From Aquimarina sp. Aq107 (lineage in GTDB: Bacteria > Bacteroidota > Bacteroidia > Flavobacteriales > Flavobacteriaceae): a stretch of DNA of 64,000 nt. The stretch spans positions 1,452,501-1,516,500 of the forward strand of contig NZ_OX030782.1 of NCBI RefSeq assembly GCF_943733665.1, read 5' to 3'. Below the pieces are notes generated by a model. It was not told the DNA's origin. It ran no database searches and was given only the letters and a program-made list of their open reading frames with translations. Of the stretch, positions 55,643 through 64,000 are shown one piece after another; positions within the stretch are counted from its first letter, which is position 1, and every line of letters begins with the position of its first letter. The position numbers were made by a program, and so were the translations under genes.

Positions 55643-57004
55643 CTAGAACCAGTTTAAAATTGAAAGACTTTTTTTCTCCATTTCTTTACGATGTGTTTCT
55701 ACTTGTTCTCTCCATTCTTCTCCTTCAATTTCTTTCATGAAGAGATCAATAGATTCACATTCTGCAGTATTTCTGTTTTTTTCGCAACTGTTATAATAAT
55801 CCGCTGCGATATATGCCATACACGTAGATTTTATTAGTTCTGTTGGCAATGTTACTCCATATTGGTATGCCTCAGTAATAATAGTTGTATAGCGTTTCTT
55901 GTCTCTTTTTTTTATTACATTATATCCCAACCACCATGCTGTCAATGCTTGTGGACCAAAACCATATTCAATAGACATTTCTGCTTGTTTACAAAATAAA
56001 TTTGCTGCTGTGTCTTTTTGTTTTTGTAATTGCTTACAACTTGCTTGATACCCATAATTTTGTACAATAATTGGCTTACAAGTATCATCACCTACTGATA
56101 ATCCTTGTTTTGCTATAGCCATACCTTTTTGTAGTAATTCTTCTATAATTTGATATTCTTTGAAATTGAAAAGCATTCCAGCATATATCACATGAGCAGT
56201 GGCAAAGGCAGATTTACTTCCAGATTTCTGAGTAATCATTAATCCTTTTTTACCCCAATTCTGAAGTCGTGGGAGATTTTTTTTAGTTACACTTTTAGAC
56301 ATTTCGATCATGCATTGTCTAAATTGAACTTCTGGATCATTCGGATCTCCCGCAGCTGCTATTTTGTTAATAGCACCTTGTAAATCAATGGGCACAGCTA
56401 AAGATTTAGAAACATCCTGATGTGTTTTTATAAGTTGATCAAAATGTCTTTCTTCTACATAATCAAAAAACATAAGTCTTACTTTATCTGGCATCCCTAA
56501 TTGTATAAGGTTGTCAATCCATTTGCTATAGTCCTTAGTGTCTTCTATAGAGTAAGGGTAAAGCGATAAAGTTAAATGTAGTTGAGGGTTAGGCATTGCT
56601 TTTTGAAAATTACTGAGCATCTCCAATAATAAAATATTACAATCAGTATTCTCATTTTCTAGTTTCGCTTCATAGTCCACAATATTCCAATTGAATTTTA
56701 AGTTCCTAACTTTTAGTTCTTGTTGTAATTTTTCGTCTTTTTTAAAAGTTTCAATCCAATCTTCTATTAATTTTCTGCTGTGAGTTTCTTTTGTTTTGAA
56801 AGCCGTAAGCAACACAATTGGAACATCGGGAAGTCCTCCATTTGGAGTAGATTCTAATCTTAGAAAACCCTCATATAATCTAGCTTGATCAGGTTTGATT
56901 AACCATCGCACCAATTGAATATGATTATACGGACTGACTTCATTAATCCATTTTTGTTGGATTGTAGTAATTAATTGCGCTATAGGATTATGCTCATTAT
57001 TCAT
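55643..57004 (-). CDS. Helical-repeat protein between vgrG and rhs, candidate adaptor
   Basis: A cytosolic protein of 453 residues that I do not recognise. Residues about 30-240 look like an alpha-beta region (LVRWLIKPDQARLYEGFLRL, VPIVLLTAFKTKE, FNWNIVDYEAKLE); residues about 260-440 form TPR-like helical pairs (HVIYAGMLFNFKEYQIIEELL, QNYGYQASCKQLQKQKDTA). It lies six bases after vgrG and two bases before rhs, the place where adaptors such as DUF4123 or EagR stand in proteobacterial T6SS operons, but it resembles neither. The role of loading Rhs onto VgrG is inferred from position. Confidence 0.6.
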   Translation of the reverse strand: MNNEHNPIAQLITTIQQKWINEVSPYNHIQLVRWLIKPDQARLYEGFLRLESTPNGGLPDVPIVLLTAFKTKETHSRKLIEDWIETFKKDEKLQQELKVRNLKFNWNIVDYEAKLENENTDCNILLLEMLSNFQKAMPNPQLHLTLSLYPYSIEDTKDYSKWIDNLIQLGMPDKVRLMFFDYVEERHFDQLIKTHQDVSKSLAVPIDLQGAINKIAAAGDPNDPEVQFRQCMIEMSKSVTKKNLPRLQNWGKKGLMITQKSGSKSAFATAHVIYAGMLFNFKEYQIIEELLQKGMAIAKQGLSVGDDTCKPIIVQNYGYQASCKQLQKQKDTAANLFCKQAEMSIEYGFGPQALTAWWLGYNVIKKRDKKRYTTIITEAYQYGVTLPTELIKSTCMAYIAADYYNSCEKNRNTAECESIDLFMKEIEGEEWREQVETHRKEMEKKSLSILNWF

Positions 57005-57010
57005 GATATA

Positions 57011-58798
57011 TTACCCACAATTTAGATTTAACAAACCTCCTTTTACATTAGTCATTGCTGTACCATCAATATCCGTCATTCCTTTACTAGTAAGCTTTAG
57101 TTCTGCTTTTCCTTCTACCAAAGTACTAGGTGCTCCGACTTCGACCTTGGCTCCACTATTGATAGTAACTTTAGCACTACCATCATTAAGGATTTCTTTG
57201 GACTTAACATTTACATTATTTGTGCCGTCAATATTTACGGTCTCCGATGCATTAATATTAATTTCTTTAGAAGAAAAATTAATTTTTTCTGGAGCACTGA
57301 TGTTTATTTCTTTTTTGGAAGTGTCTAAGATGATAGAATTCCCATTTTTGTCAGTAATAGTAATCGTTTCTTTTCCGTCTTCATCAGAGAAGGATAGTGT
57401 GTGACCACCTCGAGTTTTGATCGCTTTTATATCATTTTTTTCGGTTTTCCAATCCCCAGCATTACTACCTCCCGTAAAAAGAGCTCCCATTACATAAGGT
57501 CTTTCTGCATTACCTCCTTCAAAACCAACAATAACTTCTTCATCTTTTTCAGGTGTAAATTGAAAACCTTTACCACCTCCTGCGTGCGGAGTTAAAACAC
57601 GAAGCCACGGAGTTTCTTCTCCAGTTGCTTTTTGCCAAGGAAACTGAACTTTTATTCGACTCATTCCTTCTGGATCAGCATTATCCATTACTGTAGCTAC
57701 TTGTGATTCACTCTTTGGAAATGCCATCATATTAGTATTAGGATAGACATCTAAATCAGCAGTTACTCCTACAAAACGATTTTGATACTTTCCATTTTCT
57801 GTAGAATTGTGAGATACACTGATAATTCTAAAACTTCCATAATCAGAGTTTTCTCCTTTTATTTTTACAACTTGACCAAGATTAACACCAGGATTATCAC
57901 TTACTCCGTGTATTTCTACTTGTCTTACTTCTGTTGCTTTCTTTTGTTGTTCTACGTGTTTGTCTAGTCGCTTTTTTAATTGAGGGTCATAGTATGAGTT
58001 TACGTAGATACTTGTTTCTTTGGCAAAGATTGCCTCGCTTTTTTGACTAGTAAAACCATTAAATCCATTGACACCAGAATTCACTTGGGCAGTAGCCATC
58101 TCGTGCTGCTCATCGGTTAGGTAATCATTCGTAAAGTATTTAAAATTATTAGGAATAGGATTGAGATTTAAAGAAAACTCTTGTAAATCATGGCCGTAAT
58201 TTAGTTCTGTTGCTTCTTTATCTTCGGGTTTTCCGAATACTAGTTTACTACCATCATAAAAAAACCATTCACTATACTGGGCAGCTAATCTACTAGCATA
58301 TTTGAAAGCGCTCTCATTATGCTGTACACTATAATGAAGACTTTCTGAGTTTTGAGGACTAATATTAGTGTCAAGTTTAGATTTATCATATCCTTGAAAA
58401 GTTTTATCCAATATTTCAGAAAGTCCAACATCACTATGAGAGTCATAATGCGGACCATCATCCGTAATAATGCTGCAAGAATGTGCTTTTATAGAAACTA
58501 GATCACCGCTTTGTTGATGAAATCCTTTTGTATTACTTACTGAGGTAACAATACCTTTAAACTCTAATTCTTTATATCCGTTTACAGTATCTAAAGAGGA
58601 TACTTTTACTGTTAGAATTTCGCCAAGATAATTTTTGCTTTCCGAGGCAATTTCTCCTGCGATAGTTTCTAATACATCCATTCGACATAAAAGTTCTAAC
58701 ACATGATGTGCATCAATTTCTTGATGTAACATTAACCTTTTATAAGCTTTTATGGGAGATCCTCCGATAAAAATTTGTGTATTTGATTGCAGTGCCAT
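57011..58798 (-). CDS. vgrG: T6SS spike protein VgrG
   Basis: The membrane-piercing spike, 595 residues. N-terminal gp27-like domain (1-340), then the gp5-like OB-fold (about 345-440, with VQFPWQKATGEETPWLRV and FEGGNAERPYVMGALFTGG), and a C-terminal beta-helix of short repeats (ITITDKNGNSIILDTSKKEI, INASETVNIDGTNNVNVKS). The beta-helix carries no fused enzyme domain, so toxicity comes from the following PAAR-like/Rhs protein. It is the first gene of the effector operon (vgrG, adaptor, rhs, immunity). Confidence 0.95.
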   Translation of the reverse strand: MALQSNTQIFIGGSPIKAYKRLMLHQEIDAHHVLELLCRMDVLETIAGEIASESKNYLGEILTVKVSSLDTVNGYKELEFKGIVTSVSNTKGFHQQSGDLVSIKAHSCSIITDDGPHYDSHSDVGLSEILDKTFQGYDKSKLDTNISPQNSESLHYSVQHNESAFKYASRLAAQYSEWFFYDGSKLVFGKPEDKEATELNYGHDLQEFSLNLNPIPNNFKYFTNDYLTDEQHEMATAQVNSGVNGFNGFTSQKSEAIFAKETSIYVNSYYDPQLKKRLDKHVEQQKKATEVRQVEIHGVSDNPGVNLGQVVKIKGENSDYGSFRIISVSHNSTENGKYQNRFVGVTADLDVYPNTNMMAFPKSESQVATVMDNADPEGMSRIKVQFPWQKATGEETPWLRVLTPHAGGGKGFQFTPEKDEEVIVGFEGGNAERPYVMGALFTGGSNAGDWKTEKNDIKAIKTRGGHTLSFSDEDGKETITITDKNGNSIILDTSKKEINISAPEKINFSSKEININASETVNIDGTNNVNVKSKEILNDGSAKVTINSGAKVEVGAPSTLVEGKAELKLTSKGMTDIDGTAMTNVKGGLLNLNCG

Positions 58799-59213
58799 GA
58801 TTTTCCTTATTTCCAGTTTTATAAAATGCCCTAATAATAAAAATTCGTTATTCAGTCAACTATTAGTATACCATTTATAGTCATAGTTAACAGTTCGAAC
58901 GATTTGGGGAAAGAATGTATGTTCGAATTGTGTGAAAACTATCAAAAATAGCATCTAACTATTCTATTATAAAAATACTTAAATTTTTAAAAACCTTATA
59001 GTTAGCAACGTTATATTTACGTTTTCTTACACAAAAATGGGTTGTTTTCCCCCTTTATTTTGCACGTTCTACACTATATACAATCTATAGTATAATTGTT
59101 ACCCTTATATATTGGAAAATGTTTTGTAGATGTGTAATAGAAATTTGTAGAGAGTAGTGTGTTATTCTGTTTTGGACGGACTAGAGCCTCTAGGATTATT
59201 AGAATAAAATATT
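58799..59213. promoter_or_regulatory. Upstream region of the vgrG operon
   Basis: This 415-base gap has no gene. It contains GTTCGAAC (58893-58900) and GTTCGAAT (58921-58928), two TTCGAA sites 28 bases apart on the same face, which may be operator sites. No full TTG/TAnnTTTG promoter for vgrG is obvious. Confidence 0.3.
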
Positions 59214-60686
59214 TTATTTATGTATTCTAATATGTATATTCTGATAGGATTTATTATAACTTCCGGAGCTTTCCCACATCGTGGCTATAGGAGTTGCTTT
59301 TACTACAAAAGAGAGATTAGAAGTCCAGAGAATTTCTGTGTTCTCCATATTTTGTCCCCAATAAACTATTTCTATTTGATGCTTTAACGTAATTTGGTCT
59401 TTATTATCTATCTTATAAATAAACAACTCAGAACGTTTATTGTATATATCAAAATAGAAACAAACTATTGTTTTTTTATCTGGTGAAATATGTGGGTAAT
59501 CAGGGAACCTAGTTTTTATTTTTCCGTTATTTTGATCAACAAAAAAGAAATCTCCTTCTTCAAAATAACTGCCTGCTATTAAGTGGTAATTGAATGATTC
59601 TAAAAACCCAATATATTCGTAAGATTCCGTACTCTCTAGGTATTCTGTGTTATTTATGAATGTTTTTTTATTTCCATTAGTTAGTGGTAGTGTTATTTTA
59701 TCTTTTTCTAGTATTACGTTATCATTTTTGGTGATAAAATTAGTAGGGATACTATTGGGTAGTTTTTCTAAAATAATTGAATATGTGTCATCTAAACAAA
59801 CTCTTTCTCCGTTATTAAAAGGATCTTTATCATCCTCTGTGAGCATATTTGGACATAATTGAGTATTATATAGTTTTAATGCGGTATCATCAACAAGGTA
59901 TCCATCAAAAACATATCTTCTTTTGTTATAACCAGATTCATAATTACATATTTCTACTATAGAGCCATTTATGATTTTTCCATTATCGTTTACAGATAGT
60001 TCTTTATTGGTATATTTTATAATATTTACTTTTTCTCCATACAGTAATTTGCCAATTTTGTTTCCGTTTTCATCTCTAATATTAAGCCCATTTAATGCTT
60101 GTACATATTTTACTGCTAATGGATCAAAATAATGAATACAGGTATCTGGGATGTCTCCATTGTAGTATTCTTTTTCACTTACAATTTCACCTGTATCTTT
60201 AAAAATAAAATTTATGTATTCTATCTGTTCTGGTTCGATATATAATGCATCCATTCTGTGAATACGGTGTCGGGTAATAGTACTTTCTGATAAAGTCCAT
60301 CCTTCTGCGTTTTCATCCATTGCAAGTTGCTCTGAATCGATAAAGTTATATTCTAAATCGTAATTTACAAGGGTGGTATGAAGTTCTTCGCCCCAATAAT
60401 AATAAAGGACCCAAGTAATATAGTTTTCGGATAATTTGAGGTTATAAAGTACTCCACAATCTACTTGTTTCCAATCTTCTGTGATTTTATCAAAATGAAG
60501 TGCTTTTTTTTGAATTAATGTAATGTGATTCGTCGGTGCGTTCTGATCTAATTTCGTTTTTTCTTCTAGTGGAACTTCTTTAGTAGAATAATCGTTTAAA
60601 AACTTATAATTAAACTTCTCTTGTCCAAAAGATAAGGTTACAGTAACGATAGAAATGAGCAAAATGAATATTTGAAGTCTTTTCAT
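59214..60686 (-). CDS. Exported protein with SH3-like segment, unknown
   Basis: A protein of 490 residues with signal peptide 1-21 (TLSFGQ). A bacterial SH3-like segment lies at about 195-245 (GLNIRDENGNKIGKLLYGEKV), which usually binds peptidoglycan or wall ligands. The rest is beta-rich with aromatic residues and no recognised domain. It heads a run of unlinked secreted genes on the same strand as the vgrG operon, 415 bases away, but a shared transcript is not shown. Confidence 0.6.
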   Translation of the reverse strand: MKRLQIFILLISIVTVTLSFGQEKFNYKFLNDYSTKEVPLEEKTKLDQNAPTNHITLIQKKALHFDKITEDWKQVDCGVLYNLKLSENYITWVLYYYWGEELHTTLVNYDLEYNFIDSEQLAMDENAEGWTLSESTITRHRIHRMDALYIEPEQIEYINFIFKDTGEIVSEKEYYNGDIPDTCIHYFDPLAVKYVQALNGLNIRDENGNKIGKLLYGEKVNIIKYTNKELSVNDNGKIINGSIVEICNYESGYNKRRYVFDGYLVDDTALKLYNTQLCPNMLTEDDKDPFNNGERVCLDDTYSIILEKLPNSIPTNFITKNDNVILEKDKITLPLTNGNKKTFINNTEYLESTESYEYIGFLESFNYHLIAGSYFEEGDFFFVDQNNGKIKTRFPDYPHISPDKKTIVCFYFDIYNKRSELFIYKIDNKDQITLKHQIEIVYWGQNMENTEILWTSNLSFVVKATPIATMWESSGSYNKSYQNIHIRIHK

Positions 60687-60776
60687 AAGATTAATAAACT
60701 CCTGTTGGATAATTGTTTTCGAATTGATATAATAGTTTTTCTCCTTGAATAGTACTTTCTTATTCGTTATGAAACA

Positions 60777-61346
60777 TTAACATGGAAAGAAATAACGAAG
60801 CTCCACTAGTTTTTCGTTTCGAAATGTAAATATATAAAGATCATCAGATAAAGGGTGTGAGAACATGTTGATTGTAATTATTCCATTTTTTTCTTCACTC
60901 TTATTTTTTATAAAGGAAACAGGGAAATCTTCTTTAAAATTTAGCAGCGTATATTTTTTTGAAAAAATAACATTCTTATGTTTAATGGTATAATTAGAAG
61001 ATTTTAAATCTATTTCTCTGAATGCATATTCAGTTTTTGATACTTCAATTTCACAATTTAGATAATTCCATATTTCATAGGAGTCTTCTATAACATAACC
61101 ACAATCGTCTTGTTGTTTTCTTATGGAATCAGCTTTTTTTATTAGAGGTTTTAGGGCATCTAGTTTTCCTTCAAACGGATATTTGCTGTTTATATATAAA
61201 GTCTCGGATAAATATTCAACTTCAGGCTGTTGAAACAAAATAGTATCCACTTTGATTCGAGAATCAGTTGGTTTTGTATTTATATTGCTTACATAAACAG
61301 TGGAAAGTAATATGGCGAAAAATAATGTGATGTGTATTGTCTTCAT
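60777..61346 (-). CDS. Exported protein, unknown
   Basis: A protein of 189 residues with a hydrophobic N-terminal segment (HITLFFAILLSTVYVSN) that is a signal peptide or anchor. The mature part is beta-rich (KNVIFSKKYTLLNFKEDFPV; DLYIFTFRNEKLVELRYF) with three cysteines. I do not recognise the family. I start at the ATG at 61346; the TTG one codon earlier is less likely. It lies 20 bases downstream of the lipoprotein gene at 61367, so the two are probably cotranscribed. Confidence 0.55.
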   Translation of the reverse strand: MKTIHITLFFAILLSTVYVSNINTKPTDSRIKVDTILFQQPEVEYLSETLYINSKYPFEGKLDALKPLIKKADSIRKQQDDCGYVIEDSYEIWNYLNCEIEVSKTEYAFREIDLKSSNYTIKHKNVIFSKKYTLLNFKEDFPVSFIKNKSEEKNGIITINMFSHPLSDDLYIFTFRNEKLVELRYFFPC

Positions 61347-61366
61347 CAACTTCTATATGTGAATTA

Positions 61367-61927
61367 TTAACCATCGAAATCCTCACAATCAATTCCTCCA
61401 AACTTGGAAATAATAGTCTCATTCGCAAAGTATTTACTCATGCGAATATCTTGAGAAATGCTTCCTTTGAATTCTGTTTTATATAAATAGAGGTCTTTTA
61501 TAAACTTTGTAAGAATTAGTTGAGTTAAGCTGTCATTTTCTAATTTAAGAATAAGTTTTTTCTCTTCGGATATACTATTTTTAATATCAATTACCATTTT
61601 TATTTTTGGATCATAATAATTACTAAGGGCTATTTGATTTTTACTTATTTCTATTACACAAAGGTCACTTGAATAACAAGCTCCTGTAAAGTCTACTGAA
61701 TATTTTTTATATGGATCATTTTCTTTATCCTCTTGATTAGATTCCATACCGATAAGTCTTTGACCTATTAGTTCATTTATAGAAAAAGCATCTTGATCTG
61801 TGATAATAATTTTTTCTATATTTTCATTGGCTTGTTGAACAATCACCTGACTGTTTTGGACATTAGGCTGTGGATTGTTTTTACAGGAAAAGAATGATAT
61901 TAGTAATAAGAGAATGACTTTCTTCAT
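61367..61927 (-). CDS. Lipoprotein, unknown
   Basis: A lipoprotein of 186 residues with signal peptide and lipobox LISFFSC (Cys16, with Ser-Phe-Phe-Ser preceding). The mature part contains CYSSDLCVIEISKNQIAL and ends in GGIDCEDFDG. I do not recognise the family. Because it lies near the toxin operon and is periplasm-facing, a protective role against periplasmic toxins is conceivable but unproven. Confidence 0.55.
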   Translation of the reverse strand: MKKVILLLLISFFSCKNNPQPNVQNSQVIVQQANENIEKIIITDQDAFSINELIGQRLIGMESNQEDKENDPYKKYSVDFTGACYSSDLCVIEISKNQIALSNYYDPKIKMVIDIKNSISEEKKLILKLENDSLTQLILTKFIKDLYLYKTEFKGSISQDIRMSKYFANETIISKFGGIDCEDFDG

Positions 61928-62024
61928 GGATTCTTGTTATTTCTGTTTTATTGATTAGATTGAAACAACTTTTGTCTAAGTTATCAAAAAATATACTTTT
62001 AGATAGGTAATGTTTTTAGAGAGG

Positions 62025-62687
62025 TTATTTATAATCTAATGTTAACGATGTGCCTTTGTTTTTATAGACAATATCAAGTACATTACTTTCTCCTAAAAAT
62101 ATGGAATAGACGAAATTATCCGTTTTAGTATGATACTTTATTTCTTTGATTTTATTAAATACCTGATATAGCGTTTCTAGTTTAAATTCATTATTGTTAA
62201 CTTTTAGAACACGTCGATTTATTTTGGATGAGGTTTGAACCGTAATAGAAATAGAACTATCTTTATATTGTTGACCGACAACTATATTTTTAATGCTGAA
62301 TTGTTCCTCATTCAATTCATATACCATAACCAAATCTTCATCATTTACTTGATCAAAAGAAAATTCGTTTGGAGGAGTATATAAGTATACATCACTTGCT
62401 GTTAACGATAAAGAAGTACCATATTGATGATCTTTATAGGTTTTTGGCAAATTATCCATATAGCTGGATGCTTTTAAAGAATCGACAAAGTGTTTTTGGG
62501 CTTTTATTTCACCTACTACATAAAGATTCATTTTTTTCAATGCATCGATATCATTTTCAATATCAAAAACATAATTGGTGTAATATTCATTTAATGAGCA
62601 ATAACGAATACTCATTCCTTGTTGCTGCGGTTTACAACAGTTTACTAGAATAATTATTAATAGATATTTTAGAGTCTTTTTTTTCAA
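62025..62687 (-). CDS. Lipoprotein with TTG start, unknown
   Basis: A lipoprotein of 220 residues. The signal peptide (KKKTLKYLLIIILVNC) has a lipobox ending in Cys17 or Cys18. The mature part is beta-rich (SSKINRRVLKVNNNEFKLE, DNFVYSIFLGESNVLD). The only start that gives the signal peptide is a TTG at 62687; no ATG or GTG lies in a suitable place. I do not recognise the family. Confidence 0.6.
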   Translation of the reverse strand: MKKKTLKYLLIIILVNCCKPQQQGMSIRYCSLNEYYTNYVFDIENDIDALKKMNLYVVGEIKAQKHFVDSLKASSYMDNLPKTYKDHQYGTSLSLTASDVYLYTPPNEFSFDQVNDEDLVMVYELNEEQFSIKNIVVGQQYKDSSISITVQTSSKINRRVLKVNNNEFKLETLYQVFNKIKEIKYHTKTDNFVYSIFLGESNVLDIVYKNKGTSLTLDYK

Positions 62688-62751
62688 TTAATAATAAGGA
62701 TTATTTACCTTTCCAAAATTAAGATTATTATCTCAACCAAATTTGATTTTG

Positions 62752-63615
62752 ATGTTTACTAAACAATACGTTTTTTCAATTCTATGTTTATTAATCTCTT
62801 TTTTTTCCAATAGTCAGGAAGTTACAAATAATTGGGTAGCTGGAAAGTGGAATATTGAAGAAGTGATCGTTCCGGATCAAAAATTTAATGATAAAAAAGA
62901 GAGAATATTTATTGCCGAATTAGGAAAAACAGTTTTACATTTTAAGGGGGATGGACATTTTTCTTTTATTTATAGTGGAGATGATAAGGAACTTATAAGA
63001 AACATTAAAGAACTAGAAAACGTTAGATGGAACGCTATTGAAGGAGAAAACGCGATCTTGTTAGAAAAAGAAACTCCTTTGGTTGTACTACCGGTCGAAA
63101 TTGGAGAAAATATTATAATTGGTTTTTTTCAACCTATCAAGTTTCGAGTTTCTAAAATAAAAGATGAGCTCGTTAATTTTTTACCGAAACCAGCAATTGA
63201 ACGAGAAAATGTTGAAGTCGAGCGAAATGTAGATTCGGTATTCAAGTTCGTTGAGGTTGACAAAAAAGGTTTGAAAGACTCAGTGATTTCTGAATATCCG
63301 GTTCTGGAAGGTTGTGAGAAAAAAAAAGGGGTTAGTTGTTTTAATAAAGTTATTAGAAATAGAATAGCAAGGGAATTAAATTTAAAAAAATATAAGTCCG
63401 TACAAGATTCCAAACGTATGAGGTTATCAGTATCATTTGTTATAGACATTGATAAGGGGATTAAGAATATTGAAACTACCTCTGAAGATGAAGCTTTATC
63501 TTATGATTTAAAATTGATTATGAATAATTTGGGAGTTATCGAACAAGCGAAGGATGATAGAGGGAAGCCAATGATCAGTTCTTATATCATTCCTTTAACA
63601 TTATTAATACGATAG
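62752..63615 (+). CDS. Exported protein with lipocalin-like and TonB C-terminal-like domains
   Basis: An exported protein of 287 residues with signal peptide (LCLLISFFSNSQ). The N-terminal part (WVAGKWNIEEVIVP, GDGHFSFIY) is lipocalin-like. The C-terminal 105 residues (YPVLEGCEKKKGVSCFN, RLSVSFVIDIDKGIKNIET, and the GKPMISSYIIPLT ending) match the order of motifs in the TonB C-terminal domain of flavobacterial energy-transducer proteins. It has no membrane helix and no proline-rich linker, so it cannot be a classical TonB. I start at the ATG at 62752, as the TTG three codons earlier adds nothing. Confidence 0.65.
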   Translation: MFTKQYVFSILCLLISFFSNSQEVTNNWVAGKWNIEEVIVPDQKFNDKKERIFIAELGKTVLHFKGDGHFSFIYSGDDKELIRNIKELENVRWNAIEGENAILLEKETPLVVLPVEIGENIIIGFFQPIKFRVSKIKDELVNFLPKPAIERENVEVERNVDSVFKFVEVDKKGLKDSVISEYPVLEGCEKKKGVSCFNKVIRNRIARELNLKKYKSVQDSKRMRLSVSFVIDIDKGIKNIETTSEDEALSYDLKLIMNNLGVIEQAKDDRGKPMISSYIIPLTLLIR

Positions 63616-63656
63616 ATTACTTAAAAGATTTAAAGTAACTATGATGAAATTTGCAA

Positions 63657-63992
63657 TTACCATCCACCTATCTTTTCTCGTTCTTCTTGTTGTTTTTTAG
63701 TGGCTTCTGGAGTTTTGATAATGCTTGGATATTGAGGTTTTGGAAACCCTTCGGCTTTGCGCCGTTCATAATCTTGTTCCCGAAACTCATCAAAAGCATC
63801 ACCAGGAGGTAATGGTCGATTTTTATCCATATACCAGGTAATCATTGCTAAATCTTCATAACAATTAGTGCCGCCAAATGAAAAAATATCAAAAGATCTT
63901 ATTTTATTGGGCCTTACTACTTGCAGTATAAAAGCTCCAGTACCATCTTCATTACCAGTAGTATAATTAAATTCGACATCCTGAAATGTCAT
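63657..63992 (-). CDS. Protein of unknown function, start uncertain at window edge
   Basis: A soluble frame of 111 residues that begins with an ATG eight bases from the window end. No stop codon lies upstream in the visible bases, so the true N-terminus may lie outside. The sequence has a beta-rich first half (VEFNYTTGNEDGTGAFILQ, FSFGGTNCYEDLAMITWYMD) and a charged, proline-containing C-terminus (EEREKIGGW). I do not recognise it. Confidence 0.5.
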   Translation of the reverse strand: MTFQDVEFNYTTGNEDGTGAFILQVVRPNKIRSFDIFSFGGTNCYEDLAMITWYMDKNRPLPPGDAFDEFREQDYERRKAEGFPKPQYPSIIKTPEATKKQQEEREKIGGW

Positions 63993-64000
63993 TGTTATAT

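Noticed and set aside
59079..59099. ACAAT-N10-ATTGT repeat upstream of vgrG
   Set aside because: Only five base pairs per arm in very AT-rich DNA; it is not distinguishable from chance.

Overview
The window is from a low-GC member of the Bacteroidota, most probably a marine Flavobacteriaceae close to Aquimarina or its relatives. The reasons are consistent across the window: TAnnTTTG-type -7 promoter boxes, a 6S-Flavo-type RNA beside zapA, subtype-iii type VI secretion proteins (TssC of the DUF5458 family), many flavobacterial lipoproteins and TonB-dependent proteins, and TTG/GTG starts without strong Shine-Dalgarno sequences. The genus is inferred from overall style; no 16S gene is present.

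Layout. 1-360 is the tail of an rRNA operon: the last bases of 23S, a GNRA-capped hairpin, 5S and a terminator. 685-17756 is mostly housekeeping and envelope genes: a TPR hybrid histidine kinase, a hemolysin III-type membrane protein, a cysteine-rich lipoprotein with a phospholipase A2-like motif, an operon of a methyltransferase, a ZIP metal transporter and a DUF4268 protein, a THUMP-type RNA methyltransferase, rlmD with two envelope genes, an ECF sigma factor, ornithine aminotransferase, an Smr protein, two paralogous lipoproteins (one carrying a thrombospondin type-3 cassette) and a cysteine desulfurase. 17753-22687 holds a TonB-dependent receptor, an M23 peptidase, a coiled-coil protein and zapA, followed by a 6S-like RNA and rny. 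24521-25860 is a tandem triplet of small STAS/SpoIIAA-like proteins. 26135-32930 carries clpC and gyrA (divergent) and a TPR gene. 33593-40206 holds a BNR-repeat secreted protein, a LolA-like protein, a DUF72 protein, a His-rich secreted protein and a DEAD-box helicase.

40427-58798 is the accessory part. It holds the sheath and disassembly genes of a subtype-iii type VI secretion system (clpV/tssH, tssB, tssC) on the + strand and, about 6 kb further on, a tightly packed effector operon on the - strand: vgrG, a 453-residue helical-repeat protein of unknown function (candidate adaptor), a PAAR-like/Rhs protein with a C-terminal PD-(D/E)XK-type nuclease, a probable cognate immunity gene and an Imm26-type immunity gene. 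Three regulatory or membrane genes (response regulator, multi-PAS kinase, DUF3592 protein) and a TPR kinase lie between the two parts. The membrane complex, most baseplate genes and Hcp are not in the window. 59214-63992 is a run of secreted proteins and lipoproteins of unknown function, one with a TonB C-terminal-like domain.

Best candidates for new biology: the vgrG-adaptor-Rhs-immunity operon with its unrecognised adaptor; the PLA2-like lipoprotein; the secreted-protein cluster upstream of vgrG; a palindrome TAACG-N3-CGTTA shared by two distant promoters; a perfect 50-bp palindrome acting as a convergent terminator; and several genes whose -7 box lies only 4-6 bases before the start codon, which suggests leaderless transcripts. 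All functional calls come from reading the translated sequence; no database search was run.
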